From positions 64,264,001 to 64,328,000 of the forward strand of contig NC_072893.1 in assembly GCF_027943255.1 (NCBI RefSeq): a stretch of 64,000 nt of DNA, in the 5' to 3' direction. The first letter of the stretch is position 1. Each line of letters opens with the position of its first letter. Origin of the DNA: Anastrepha obliqua. Lineage: Eukaryota > Arthropoda > Insecta > Diptera > Tephritidae. A program made the translations under genes and the position numbers. A model generated the notes under the pieces. That model worked only from the letters and a program-made list of their open reading frames with translations, was not told where the DNA came from and did no database searches. Positions 32,862 through 44,689 of this stretch are shown here, piece by piece.

Positions 32862-33613
32862 TTAAGGGCGGAGCCTGCTTTAGAGGGTTCAAAAAATCGA
32901 TGTTTTCGTTTTGGGAAGGAAAGAAATATTCGATTGAGACGAAACTTTCAGGTTTTTTTGTTATGTATTTCAACAGTATTCTCAAATTTTTTCATTAAAA
33001 TACATATACCTATGTCATATTATGCCTGGTACAAGCCTTTTGCCGAGGCGCCTCGAGTGTGCATGTGTGGTGCGGCGGAAAAGATGCAGGTCGCAATTTT
33101 CATCTGAAACCGAAAACCCCAAACAGATTTAAATTTTATTTTAGTATAGTATAGCTTCTAATTAAACCAAGAAAATTAAACGAAAAGTGAGAAATTCAAC
33201 AATTTTTCGCTAATTAAAAAAAAATTAATTTTTTTGGAAAAACAAATTCACTTCAGATTGTTTAAAAAGTGGGTTAATCATAACTTTCTTAAGGTTTTTT
33301 AGGTTCAACTGGACGAGAATTTAATTCCGAATACAATCAATGTTATCTCGTTTCGGTAGCACGTTTAAATTTTTGTCTATCTTTCCCGCCAATTAGGAAA
33401 ATTCGTAAAAATAAAAAAACCGAGAAATCGCACTTCGAGCGATCCGGCCGCTCGTATACCTGATCGACGCTTACTCACAATTTCTTCTGTAACTCCGAAA
33501 ATATTTTGAATTCGCTTCTGAAATTTTGAGGACACATTCTTGGATAGCTTGGGAAGACATTTACGCAAAAAAAAATCGATTTTTTGAAGCCTCTAAAGCA
33601 GGCTCCCCCTTAA
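32862..33613. mobile_element. TTAA-flanked MITE family M2, copy 1
   Basis: Starts TTAAGGGCGGAGCCTGCTTT at 32862 and ends with the inverted counterpart, AAAGCAGGCTCCCCCTTAA, at 33613. The ends match for about 45 bp, extending into a C-A-A-A-A-A-A-T-C-G-A-T block, with TTAA at both termini. Most of the interior recurs at 36750-37376. It is non-coding, and TTAA suggests mobilisation by a piggyBac-like transposase. Confidence 0.9.
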
Positions 33614-34689
33614 ATGATTGAAAAAATGTGCGTTTTAGTCATTGCTGGAGACTTCAGATGCGATCTCGCAGAGTCACTCAAGTAATTTTTTTGCCCTCGA
33701 TGCCTTGTCAAGTCCTATCGCCAGTCATCTGCCGCCTGAATCAACATTCAGGTTTCTCTTTGCGTTATCTTTATTAGTCCCAGTTAGACCAAAAACGTCA
33801 TGAAAAACAGGTCCAATGTGAAGCACTGATTTAACAGCCATGTGTAGTGATCTGATCAGAGTTTGGAAATGGTAGAAGCAGATAGATTCCACATTTGCGG
33901 GGCATTCAGAGAATGGCCATCTTTTGTTTCAGTTTGTCTATTAATTATCGCAATGCGAAATTTTGCAAACAAAAAAGCCTAATGAAAATACACTCGTCGA
34001 TCTCTCAACTAAAAATTGTGTTCCTTATAGTCCAGTCGTTTGTCAAATGTTGGTATAAATCTCTTGTCTTACAAATGTTGGTATAAATAAAAGTAACCGC
34101 ATTCAGTACTTACAAATTACGCAATACTTTCTATGGGGAATACCTACAATGCAAAATAATCATCGACCAGAAGCTGCAATATCAACAACTTAAAGTTGTA
34201 ATTGAATATTTATCACTATCGAAATTTCACGAAAATTTAAGGAAAATCCAGGCCTAGCAACCTGTTCATACGCCTTTTCGCTACACTCGTTGTTCCTATT
34301 GCCTGGAACCCTTTTACTTGAGCGCTTTTCGAAATAACAGAAAAAAATACTAAAATACATATCTTAGTGCAATACCTACTTTGTACAGGTATAATAGAAT
34401 TCCATAAGTAATATTTATATTGAATCTTTGAACCTACGAGCTCTTTCAAAATAGGATAATTTTGACTACTATTTGGAGAAGTTTGAAAAAAAGTATTTTT
34501 AAAGGGCGCTAGAGTGTTAAGATTTTCTAAAAAATAATTTCGCGGAAAAATTCACTAGTGGTCTTCTCAGACAAAATTTACATAAAAATAACGCAAAGAT
34601 CTATAAAAACTAAAATAAATACTTTGTATGCGTTCTTTCATAGGAATTTAAGCGAAGTTATTGCGTCTGAAGTGTCAGTATGTTTATAT

Positions 34690-35735
34690 CATCAATTAAA
34701 ATCGGTAAAACGTTTATCGAAACATTTGAATTGATGAAGACAGTTTATGGCGATGATTGTCTATCTCGTGCCAGAGCTCATGAGTGGTTTACACGGCCCG
34801 CCAAAATCAGTAATCACCGAAAACTCCATCGAAATTGTTCGAAAATGTATCAAAAATGAACCGAAATCGTCATTGAAATTCATCGAATCGGAGTTGAATA
34901 TTCCCAAAACATGGATTAATCGCATTTTAACTGATCATTTGGGCTTACGAAAGGTCTGTGCGCGTTTCATTCCGCAAAAGTTAACTGAGGACCAAAAATT
35001 GCTCAGAATTCAACATTCGAAAGACCTCATTTAGGAGGCGAGAAAAAACGAGAACTTCCTTTACAACATTGTAACTGGTGATGAAAAGGATGTTTCCAAC
35101 ATGAACCTGAATCTAAGTGCCAAAGTGCCGAGTGGAAGGTTCTAAATGAGCCACCACCCAAAAAATCGCGCTTGGAGAAGTCAAAAATCAAGTCGATGCT
35201 CATTTGTTTTTACGATTGCAAGGCTTTTATCCACAAGGAGTTTGTGCCAATAAGCCAAACCGTCAATACAATTTTCTGCCTTGGCGTTTGAAGCGTTTGT
35301 TGCAACACATTCGTTAATTCGCAATGAATACTGCGAAGGAGGAAGCTGGCGCTTATTGCATGATAATGCACCATCTCATCGATCCACTCCTGTAACTGAT
35401 TTTTTACTAGAAATCGCATTTTTACCATTACCCGCTCACCCTATTCGCCTGATATGGCTCCCTGTGACTTCTGCCTATTCGGAAAATTGCATTTGGCCAT
35501 GAAAGGAAAACGTTTTGCGTCCGTAGAGGTAATCCAAAAGGCATGTACCTGAAGGTCATTCCGGTGAATGACCTGAAACACTCTTTCGAAACGTGTTTAG
35601 GTCACGCAAAACAGTGTATCAAGGCCAGAGGGGACTATTTTCAATGGATAAACTCGAAGTTATCCGAACAAAACTCCTGTCGTTTCTATATTAACTCAGT
35701 CTTGTTTAGTTTGGACTTCACCTTGTATGTACCTG
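34690..35735 (+). pseudogene. Mariner relic A (SETMAR-like transposase)
   Basis: Plus-strand fragments read 'FIETFELMKTVYGDD', 'ENSIEIVRKCIKNEPKSSL', 'IPKTWINRILTDHLGLRKV', 'CARFIPQKLTEDQK', 'LYNIVTGDE', 'LLHDNAPSHRSTPVTDFL' (catalytic HDN) and 'IPVNDLKHSFETC'. These are the HTH and DD34D catalytic blocks of a mariner transposase, broken by several stops and frameshifts. The right end 'GGACTTCACCTTGTATGTA' matches the terminal repeat of the relic at 48842-50228. Confidence 0.85.
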
Positions 35736-35789
35736 TTTTGCTACATTTCGAAGTGAAAGATCAACTTTTTTCGAAATAATGACACCACT

Positions 35790-35975
35790 TGTTTGGCTTG
35801 TGACTGCGACCCAAATCCTTTCTTTCTTTCACTTTCAAGCTTTCGTTCACCCGACTAAACTTTTTTAACACGTAAGTGGCCGCACTTTTCGGACAATTTA
35901 AAGTTTTTGCTATGCCACTGGGCGACAAATTACCTTTTACTTGCTTTTAGCGCACAAAGTTCTCCTCGAGCTCAC
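35790..35975 (-). pseudogene. Tc1-like transposase N-terminal fragment
   Basis: Minus-strand translation gives 'GNLSPSGIAKTLNCPKSA', 'YVLKKFSRVNE' and 'KDLGRSHKPNK', the helix-turn-helix region of Tc1-like transposases (SPS.IAK.L..P...Y.VLKKF). Short, isolated and without TIRs, so identification is tentative. Confidence 0.5.
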
Positions 35976-35977
35976 AC

Positions 35978-36690
35978 TTAAGGGGGTATTCTAGTCTAGA
36001 GGCCCGAACTTCGAGCATTTTTTGACGGTGAATAAAAAAAAAGCTATTGATATTTTTACTATCCATTTTTTTATAAGTTATTTATTTATGTATTATATTA
36101 AGAGCACACAAAATGAATTTAAAAAAATAAATAAATTTTCACGGAATTATGCGTCCTTGAAATGGAAGGAGAAAAGAAAACGCAGTGCCCTCGTCGTGAC
36201 GATTTCTACCCTTGTGCTCATTTGAAAAAAAAAGATGATAAATTCTTAATTAATATTAATGTCATTATCGTATAACGCAAAAAAAAAAGGGGGCCATTTT
36301 TTTTTCATAAAGTGGCGGCTACTCAAAAATTGAGGTCGACTTTTCGCTAATCTTTAAGCTTTCTCGAATTGCTTACACATATTAAAAAGTTGAAATTTCC
36401 AGTTATTCGTGTTTCATCCGATAGAGATTTATTTAAGGAATATTCATGATAAACTTCAAACAAATCGGTTGATTAGAACTTGAGATATCGTGCCGACCGT
36501 ATCGAAACAAGTGGTTTCGAGAAAAACACGTTTAAAGTTCACCGTCCGTTCAAACCAGCCAGCTGTCGCGTCACTAAAATAGTTGTAACTTCGAAAATAA
36601 TTCGAATTTTGAAAATTAGGGAGATATTTTTGAATACATAAACTATCGAATTTTGGAAAAAAAAGTTCGATTTTTTTAAATTTCTAGACT
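35978..36690. mobile_element. TTAA-type MITE M3, right end disrupted
   Basis: Begins TTAAGGGGGTATTCTAGTCTAG at 35978. A CTAGAC-containing inverted counterpart occurs at 36683-36688, directly abutting the next TTAA element, and the terminal dozen bases of the right end appear lost. It contains 'GAGAAAAACACGTTTAAAGTT', shared with the elements at 16662 and near 32660. Confidence 0.55.
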
Positions 36691-37376
36691 TAAGGGGGAT
36701 TTTTTCGTGGATTTTTTTGATATATATTTTAGCAGTCTTTTCCAATTTTTTCATTAAAATAGATGTCATTTTATGCCTGGTACAAGCATTTTGCCGAGGC
36801 GCCTCGAGTGTGCATGTGCGGTGCGGCGGAAAAGATGCAGGTCGCAATTTTCATCTGAAACCGAAAACCCCAAACAGATTTAAATTTTATTTTAGTATAG
36901 TATAGCCGCTAGTTAAACCAAGAAAATTAAACAAAAAGTGAGAAATTCAACAATATTTCGCTAATTAAAAAAAAATTAATTTTTTTGGAAAAACAAATTC
37001 ACTTAAGATTGTTTAAAAAGTGAGTTAATCATAACTTTCTTAAGGTTTTTAGGTTCAACTGGACGAGAATTTAATTCCGAATACAATCAATGTTATCTCG
37101 TTTCGATAGCGCGTTTAACTGTTTCCCTATTTTTCCCGCCAATTAGGGAAAATCGTAAAAATAAAAAACCGAGAAATCGCGCGTCAAAGTTTTCGTATAT
37201 AAAAAATCCGCTCGTAACCTGCTCGACGCGTGCTCACAATTTCTTATGTAATTTCAAAAATATTTTGAATTTGCTTCTGAAATTTTGAGGACACATTCTT
37301 GGATAGTTTGGGAAGACATTTATGCAACAAAAAAAAATCGATTTTTTGAAGCCTCTAAAGCAGGCTCCCCCTTTAA
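36690..37376. mobile_element. TTAA-flanked MITE family M2, copy 2 (chimeric left end)
   Basis: From about 36750 to 37376 it matches copy 1 almost throughout, including 'GCCTGGTACAAGC.TTTTGCC', 'GAGGCGCCTCGAGTGTGCAT' and the right end 'AAAGCAGGCTCCCCCTTTAA'. The left end is different: 'TTAAGGGGGATTTTTTCGTG' instead of 'TTAAGGGCGGAGCC'. It may be a recombinant of two TTAA families. Confidence 0.8.
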
Positions 37377-37630
37377 ACCAACAAATTTTGAGGAATATGT
37401 AGAAGTTACAAAAACTAAATACGCCAACAAACTCTGCGAATATCTGCACTTAATTTTCATTTACATTCAGTTTTACGCAATTGACGAGTAAACACAATTT
37501 TTTTTTGTTTGTGTCCATTCTTTAGTATTTAAAAACAGTATATTTTTATGTTTGTATACAATTTAATTACTGAAATTCACTGAAAACATTCTTTTCTTAT
37601 TTTCTGCCTTCTATTTGCGCTAATTTTTAG

Positions 37631-37721
37631 ATACCTCCTTGCTGGACTCTCCACCGGTTCCATCATTGTCTTTCATATTGACTTCAACCGCTGGCATCAC
37701 GAATACCAACAACGTTACTAG
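37631..37721 (+). CDS. rg: rugose terminal coding exon
   Basis: The acceptor 'GCTAATTTTTAG' ends at 37630. It completes the split Lys codon and encodes '[20 protein letters not shown]' and 'WHHEYQQRY', then TAG at 37719-37721. The neurobeachin family ends in the same '[12 protein letters not shown]' motif, so this is the authentic C-terminus. Exons joined from 24180 give 3,903 nt with all phases compatible. Confidence 0.97.
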
Positions 37722-38065
37722 ATGCTGAAGAGATGATATAAATCGTTCTAATAATCACTGAAATTAACAAAACAAAAAAGCAGCAACACGCAAATTTCTT
37801 CAATTCCAAACCTGACGTAACAGAAGTGCAGCAAGCCATCACGCGCTGCTGCGCACAACAAACAAAAACATAGATGACGTTATACCAACAACAATTGTGG
37901 ATAAAATAAGGCCAAATTGCAAATAAGCAGGACTTAAAATGTTAAAGAAGTTAGTTTAAAAAAATTAAAACAAAATTATAAAAAAAAAAAAACAAAAACA
38001 AAATTAAAAAAGACACAATAAACACGTAAGCCGTTTATTTAGATACAAAATGGAAGAGTAATAAA
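37722..38065 (+). promoter_or_regulatory. rg: rugose 3' UTR start with first poly(A) signals
   Basis: Non-coding sequence after the rugose stop. The first AATAAA hexamers are at 38017-38022 and 38060-38065, each followed by ordinary A/T-rich DNA. Many more AATAAA words occur further downstream, so the true end could be far more distal. Confidence 0.6.
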
Positions 38066-41000
38066 TTAAAAAAATAGTAGTATTGGCTTTGAGTTTTGAA
38101 CCGAAATACCGGCACGCAGGTTCTAACGAACCAAAAAATTCTTTCATTATTATTATTACTAGATTTTCTTAGGCTAGGAGCAAATTATTGTTTTTTTGTT
38201 GTTGCAAATTTTTTACATAGGATTACACAGCCAAGAAATACATAGAAATAGTGGGCTAGACCAATACATTGCTACGAATAGTTGAACACGATGATGAAAA
38301 AAATTAAAAGTAATAAACAAAATGAATTAATTAAGTAAAAAAAGTAAATAAAAGTTGCGCTGAAATTTCTTAACTTAGTAATTAATAGGGTTAAGAAAGA
38401 TTTTTTTTAATTAACGCCGATTAAAATTTATGAAAAACAAAAAAATTAGAAACAAAGTTAAATAGTTTTAGTGACTCCCAGAAGAGTTATTACTTCAAAG
38501 AAAACAAAAAACACAAAAAAAAACAACAACAAAAACAAAGACGTAACTAAGCGGCCAAAAGAGAAAGTGCAACGTACTTAACTCAGTGTTTGTTTTTTTT
38601 TTTCTATTTTTCTTTCTCTCTTAAAGCGAAAAAATTTGCTTAAAAGAAATGTACTTAAGAAAAAACCAAGAACCAGAAAACAAAAAACACAAGAAACGAA
38701 GATATTTCAATCACTTAACAGTTTGACTAGCAAAGTTGGGCACTCACACAAAAACGCATAGAATTATTAGTAGGCGGGTTAAAAAAAATATACGAGTATA
38801 TATAAAGATACGCATATTTCAGGCTTTCAAGAACCAAAACTAACAAAGAATTTTACTTATTACGCCACGGCAATACGGAAAACTTAGAAAGCCACATATA
38901 TTTGGACATATGCCAGTAGGTGCGGAATTTTCTAAGCAAGGCGCTGAGGCACAAGACGACGAAAGAAATGGGTTTTAAAATTAAAATATGTGTTTGTTAA
39001 GGAACAATTAATTTTAACTCCTGTTAAACAAAGAGTGAAGGTGAACAAAGAAGTGAAGCGAAAAAGAAGTGAAAGAGTTGCAGGGAATAGTGCAAGGCGG
39101 CAAAGGCGAAAAGAAAGTAGGTATTTGAAAGCAGAAAGGGAAACAAGAAAAGGCACAGAAACAATGCAATTGGGCTTAAGGCAGTGCATGTTTCAAGCAA
39201 TAAGTACCCATACGTACACACACACATACATGCAAGCATGCATGGGTAAGTCACACCATTTAGTTGCGCGGCGGCATGTACGTGTGTGTGTGTGTGCATA
39301 TACATATATATCCCACATATTTGTGTGCATGCATGCATGCATGTGTGTGTGTGTGTGGTATGCATGCGTTGTAATGCGTTAATTTCCTTGCAGCAAAGTG
39401 AAAACAAGAACAAAAACCACCCTCACAACTAGAAGAAAGAACCACTTATTATGTACAATACTTATATATTCTGTGTATGTTGTCTGTATAAATTTACATA
39501 TGTGTATGTGTGAAGTAAACAAAAAAAAATTAAACAAAGGTATTTTAATAAAATTTTATTGCGTCCAATTAAAAGAAAAACAAAACGAGTGTACGATAAA
39601 GTTTGTATTCATGTAAAACACACTCACTCACACTAACGCACTCGCACACACACTCACAAATATCATCACCTAACAATCTTTCGTCCAACAGTTTCCGTAA
39701 GCTCCTCATTTTTTGTTGATTGTTGTATATTTGGTCGTGCGTAAATTTGTGTGTGTGTGTGTTGCTTTACCACTACAAGTCTATACATATGTATGTGTTT
39801 TACTAGCATTATTATATATGTGTGTGTGTTTTTTTACAAATTAATTTGTCTAGAGTTGTAAAAGCACAACTGACAGGTCAGTTTGATGACCAGATTTTTA
39901 TTTTCTTGTTTTTTGTTTTGTTTTTGCATTAATTAAAAATCATTAGCATTGGCTGTTTGCTAGGTTTCCTGAGTCCATCCACTTAAACTAGTTTTAGAGC
40001 GTTAATTCCATATTTTTTTGCTGAAAAAAAAGCAATGCTTAGGTAAATTGAAAAGTTGTTGGCGCACACTGCATATCCGTTTTCGCCAGCCAAATTCGTG
40101 TTTACGCAGCTCCAATCGTTTTGGAACTGCTGTTGATGGGGTACTGATGTGCGCTTACGGTATTTACTTTGAGTTACACTGACCATCCGAAAGCAGTGAG
40201 GTAAAATTATTATTAAAAAAAGAAGAAGAAAAAAGACGTTGGTGCCGAAAAATGTTACCTTCTTTATAAAAAAAAAATGTCTTTTTAAAATATTTTTTTT
40301 TTTTCACACAAAACGCAGTAGCAAAAAACTTGAGCAACGCAAAACATTTCATTTCCTTAAGGTAATTTAAAGTGGATTTGGAAAAAAAACACAAAAAAAA
40401 TATCATAAAATATATACGTCCACGCCATTCAAGCAAATCTGTCCATTAGTTAAAATTCTTTAAGCATTTTATGCTCTTTGTTTGATTGAAAGTTTTTATA
40501 TACATATATGTATGTGTGTGTAAGTATAGTTGTATATGTGTCCTCTACCTTTGACGTAAGGCCCAGCTGCAATGTGCAAGCGACCGCATTTTTTATTATT
40601 ATTTTGTAAATACAACTACGTTGCCGCTACATAAAAAAAAAAAACAGAAAATAAGCAGAGTTTAAAGCCAGCAAATAGCAAACAAAAAATTAATAAAGTG
40701 CAGCGTTTTTTAACAACTTCTGCCGTAGCGCAAAAACTAGTATTAAAGAAATATTCATAAATAAGCTTAAATTCATATTTTGCATGTGGTGATGGGTTTG
40801 GTTTTAATAACCAAGTACATACATAAATAAAAATGAATGCCAGCATTAAGTAAAAAATAAAATAAAATTACAAAAAAAAATACAAAAATATTTACTAAGC
40901 ATTTTGCTGATGGCAGTTTGTAAATAAGGCTTAAAATTTTGAAACCAACATTGCATTAAACTTAAATTATTAACTTAGCTACTTGCAAATCGATTAAAGA

Positions 41001-41139
41001 GAAATAACAAAGTGAAATTGAAAACATTTGTTGCAAACCAAATTATATACATATATATACACTGAAGTAGATATATAAATATTTGCATAATAGAGGAGAT
41101 TAGTGGCTAACGCAAAAAGGATAAGCGGAAAATAAACAA
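38066..41139. other. A-rich non-coding region, possibly extended rugose 3' UTR
   Basis: No coding exon, LINE or mariner piece was found for about 3 kb, in contrast with the rest of the window. It has CA/TG microsatellites (39215-39360, 39745-39830), two TGTAAATA words (40605 and 40919) and many poly(A)-like signals. Confidence 0.4.
39215..39365. repeat. CA/TG and GCAT microsatellite cluster
   Basis: ACACACACATACATGCAAGC on the left is followed by TGTGTGTGTGTGTGCATATA and GCATGCATGCATGCATGTGT on the right. The CA and TG runs face each other and could pair as a hairpin. Confidence 0.85.
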
Positions 41140-43790
41140 AAAAAAATAATTAAAAAATTAAATAAAACCAAATAAACAAATAAGAGCAAAACAAAAAAAA
41201 ATAATAATCTACTGTATCAAAAAAATGCAAAACTAGCTATACCAAGTAACAGAAAACAAAAACAACGTAATTTTTATTAATTTCGTGACATTTTGCCCTC
41301 CATTTGCCCCACAAGAAAGCAAGCAAAAAATTAAAGCTTAAATAGAAGTGAGTAAAAAATTCCAAAATAAGGAAAAACAAAAATTAGAAGTTAGAAATTA
41401 AAGAAAATAAAAATTAAAACTAAACCAAAATAAAAAACTAAAAGTAAACAAACATAAAAACTAAAAATTAAGAAAAGTAAAAATTAAAGTTCAAAGATAA
41501 TCCAAAATAAAATTAAATGACAATTAAACAAACAAATAAAAATTAAATAAATTAATATTAAAACTATTCAAACGTTTAAATTAAAAATCAAAAATAAAAA
41601 AATTTAAAAAAAATAAATGAAAATTGAACAAAAAAATATAAAAAAAGATTAAAATAATGAAAAATAAAAATTTAAATAAAAGTGCAAGTAAAAATTAAAT
41701 ATTATAAATTAAAAATAAAACTAAGAAAATAAATAAAAATTAAAAACTAATTAAAGAATAAAATTAATAATTTAAATTAAAAATTAAATAAATAAAATTA
41801 AAAATTAACCAAAATAATAGTTAAAATCTAAAAATAAAATAATAAAAATAACAAAAAAATAACACATAAAAATCAGAAATTAAAAGTAAACGAAAATAAA
41901 AATTAAATAAATAAAATATAAAAATTAACAATAATTTGAATTGAAATTAAAAATTAAAATTGAGATTCAAAAATAATAAAAGATTTAAATGCAGGACTAA
42001 ATAAATAAAATTTGTAATAAATGAAAATTAGATAAATAAATAAAATTTGAAAGTAATCAAAAATAAAAATAAAGAATAAATTAATAAATAAATTAAAATT
42101 TCAAAAATAATTAAAATAATAAAAACTAAAAATTAAATAAATAAGTCCTGAAAATTAACAACAATTTAAATTAAAAATTAAAGGCAAAGGAAAATTAAAC
42201 AAATAAATAAAAATTCAAAAATAAATAAGCAAAAATTAAAATTGAATTTCAAAACGATTTAAAAATTTAAATTCAGGACTAAATAAATAAAAGTTGCAAT
42301 AAATGAAAATGAAAAGTAATCAGATATAAAAATAAAGAATATTAAAAATTAAAATAAAACTTCAAAAATAATTAAAAATTTAAATCAAAAGAAAATTAAA
42401 CAAATAAATACAAGTTCAAAAATGAATAATAAAAATGCAATAAAAAAATATAAATGAATTGAAACTGCAATTAAAAAAAATGTATCAATAAATAAATAAA
42501 TAAATAAATAAATAAAATAAATAGAATTTAAAGTAAATGAAAGTTAAAGAAATAAATAAAAATTGGAAATAAACAAAAAAAAATTAAGAAATATGAAACT
42601 TAAAATTCAAAAAAGAATACAAATATAAATGAAAAATAATAAAATAAATAAACATTTTAATAAAAATTAAAAAATAAATTGGTTGGTTGGTTGGTTTAAG
42701 GGTGACCCCGCATCGGTGTGCCACATAGACCGCAAGTTGGGTCCGTTGTGTTGCCCTAGAGCTCATTATATTATATTATATGATTTCCCCACCTAACCGA
42801 GATTTTTCTTATTGATTTTGGTCAAAGATATTAATTCGTTTCGAGAATTTAATGACAGATTCGATTTTCAGGTCCGAGAGTGCTGAAAGATTGTCAATTG
42901 TTGGAGAGCCTAGAAAAACGAGACGACTTCTGGCTAGACCGGGACAGCTGCACAGCAAATGCCTGCTCGATAGTTCCTCATCTTCGTCCTCGCAGTGTCT
43001 GTACAGGTCGTTTTGAGGAACCCCGAGCCGACGTGCATGAGTGCCCAAAAGGCAGTGGCCGGTGATAAGAGATATTATATGCCTTAGTTCGTGTTTCGAA
43101 ATACTTTTAAGGGTTTTTGTCTGTTTCAGATTGTAGGCTGGCCAGATTTGTCTGGTCGTAACGCAAGTAGTTTCCACTCGCCATCTCCGATCAGCAATGC
43201 TGTGAAATTCTCGATCAATGATCATTTTACAAAAAATAAATTAAATACAAATTTTATAACTAAGCAAATAAATAAAAATTAAAAAAAAAATTAACAAATA
43301 ATTTAAAACAAAATTAAAAAAATTAAAATTCGAAAATAAATAAAAACTAATAACTTAAATCAAACAAAAATTAAACAAATAAATACAAACTTATTGTAAA
43401 AATAAGTAGAAATTAATATTCAAAATACAATTAATATGAAAAGACGAGAATTAAAATTAAAAATAAACCAAAGTTAAGCAAATAAATAAAAACTAAAAAT
43501 AAACCAAAATTAAACCAATAAATAAAAACTAAAAATAAACCGAAATTAAAGAAATAAATAGAAACTTAAAATAAACCAAAATTAAACTATTAAATAAAAA
43601 CTAAAAATAAACTAAAGTTAAACAAATAAATAAAAACTAAAAATAAACCAAATTAAAGAAATAAATGAAAACTTAAAATAAACCAAAATAAAACAAATAC
43701 ATAAAAAATTTAAAAAGTTAAATTGACAAATAAATAAAAAATCAAGCGAAAATTAAATAAAACCAGTAACTACATCATTATCTAAAAAAA
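41140..43790. repeat. 2.6-kb AAATAAA/AAATTAAA low-complexity tract
   Basis: Almost entirely A with periodic T/C: AAATAAATAAAAATTAAA-type words with no stable unit length. Short quasi-repeats (ACTAAAAATAAACCAAA...) are near 43480-43680. A LINE fragment (42679-43235) interrupts it. No coding potential. Confidence 0.9.
42679..43235 (-). mobile_element. LINE C-terminal fragment inserted in the A-rich tract
   Basis: A minus-strand open frame of 138 residues (42809-43225) contains 'ITGHCLLGTHARRLG' and 'CEDEDEELSSRHLLCSCPGL', the region after RNase H in jockey/I-type LINEs. Its 3' end is marked by a (CCAA)n tail, TTGG repeats on + at 42679-42694. It is 5'-truncated. Confidence 0.8.
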
Positions 43791-44039
43791 AACAATTCAC
43801 CTAAAATTGTTATAACTTTAAAATATGAGCGTACAGGAAATCAAACTGGTAAGTGTTTTACAAAAATGCGCTAAATATTATTTAAATTTAAAAAACAGCA
43901 AGATAAACCAGCATACCTAAATTAAACACCCATCAGATGCAGCTAAAATTACCGCAAGTGAACATAAATTGTTGATGTAAGGATCATAGCTTTCCAGGTT
44001 TGGACAACCGCTATGGTGAAAAACGAAATTGTGAGAGTA
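43791..44039. other. AT-rich spacer
   Basis: Nothing recognised. Confidence 0.4.
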
Positions 44040-44480
44040 ACTTCGGCTGCCACGTCATTGGAAAGAATGCAGAAATGTGCCCGCTCATTTCACAAGAATT
44101 CACACACTCGTCCTATCAGTAGTTGTTTAGACGGCAACGAAGCAAGAATGATAGATACCAGGATTGCTGCTTAGGTGGGGTGAAAAAAAATCTTTTTGAG
44201 GGGAACTTTGGATTCTACGTCATTCGTTTTGTGTTTCACTAAGCTAAACACAAAACGAACGACGTCCGCATATCTGTCAAATTCTCTCAGAGCCGAATAA
44301 CGGTCTGCTAGGTAGTACACCTCTAAAAATCTTTTCACCATGGCAACGAAGCAATATGAGCGTACACTGTGCCGATTTTTTCGTATATCAACAACACAAA
44401 CTATTCGACATCAGCCAATCAGCTGATTCTTTCCAATTCATTGAGAGCCGGTCTAATATTTGCCACACCTCTGAAATTTT
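44040..44480 (+). repeat. Dispersed repeat family B, copy 2
   Basis: Partner of 9240-9480, with the shared CCCGCTCATTTCAC block, the ATATCA.CAACACAA block and 'GAGAGCCGGT'. It carries an extra segment with a strong hairpin (44217-44265) that is absent from copy 1. Confidence 0.6.
44217..44265. repeat. Hairpin, 20-nt arms, 9-nt loop
   Basis: ACGTCATTCGTTTTGTGTTT pairs with AAACACAAAACGAACGACGT with one mismatch around CACTAAGCT. It could be a tiny foldback insertion or the joined ends of a collapsed element. Confidence 0.85.
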
Positions 44481-44689
44481 TCAAAAAAAAAAAAAACAAC
44501 ATTAGGAAAATCTCATAGCGAACGCAGTCACTCTAAAGTGAATAGGAAAAAATATGGCAGTTCGTAACCTAAAGACAGCAGCGAATCGCGAACTTGCCTG
44601 AAGTTATCATTAAAGAACGCGAAAATATGCTTCATTCCAGACGCTATCGCTGAAGAGGTCGAATATTTTTCATCCTTAAGTCACCTTCA

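Larger units (their letters stand above)
32103..37630 (+). other. rg: rugose intron 5 (5.5 kb), transposon-filled
   Basis: Contains TTAA-flanked MITEs (32862-33613, 35978-36690, 36690-37376), a mariner relic (34690-35735) and a Tc1-like fragment (35790-35975). Stretches 32110-32860 and 33614-34690 show nothing identifiable beyond AT-rich DNA. GT and AG ends match the flanking exons. Confidence 0.85.

Noticed and set aside
39205..39370. CRISPR-like spaced repeats
   Set aside because: The regularity is dinucleotide and GCAT microsatellite in a eukaryotic sequence, not repeat-spacer units.
38990..39413. Overlapping open frames of about 130 codons on both strands
   Set aside because: CA/TG microsatellites and A-rich DNA give open frames on both strands; the encoded His/Thr/Cys repeats are typical of translated microsatellite.
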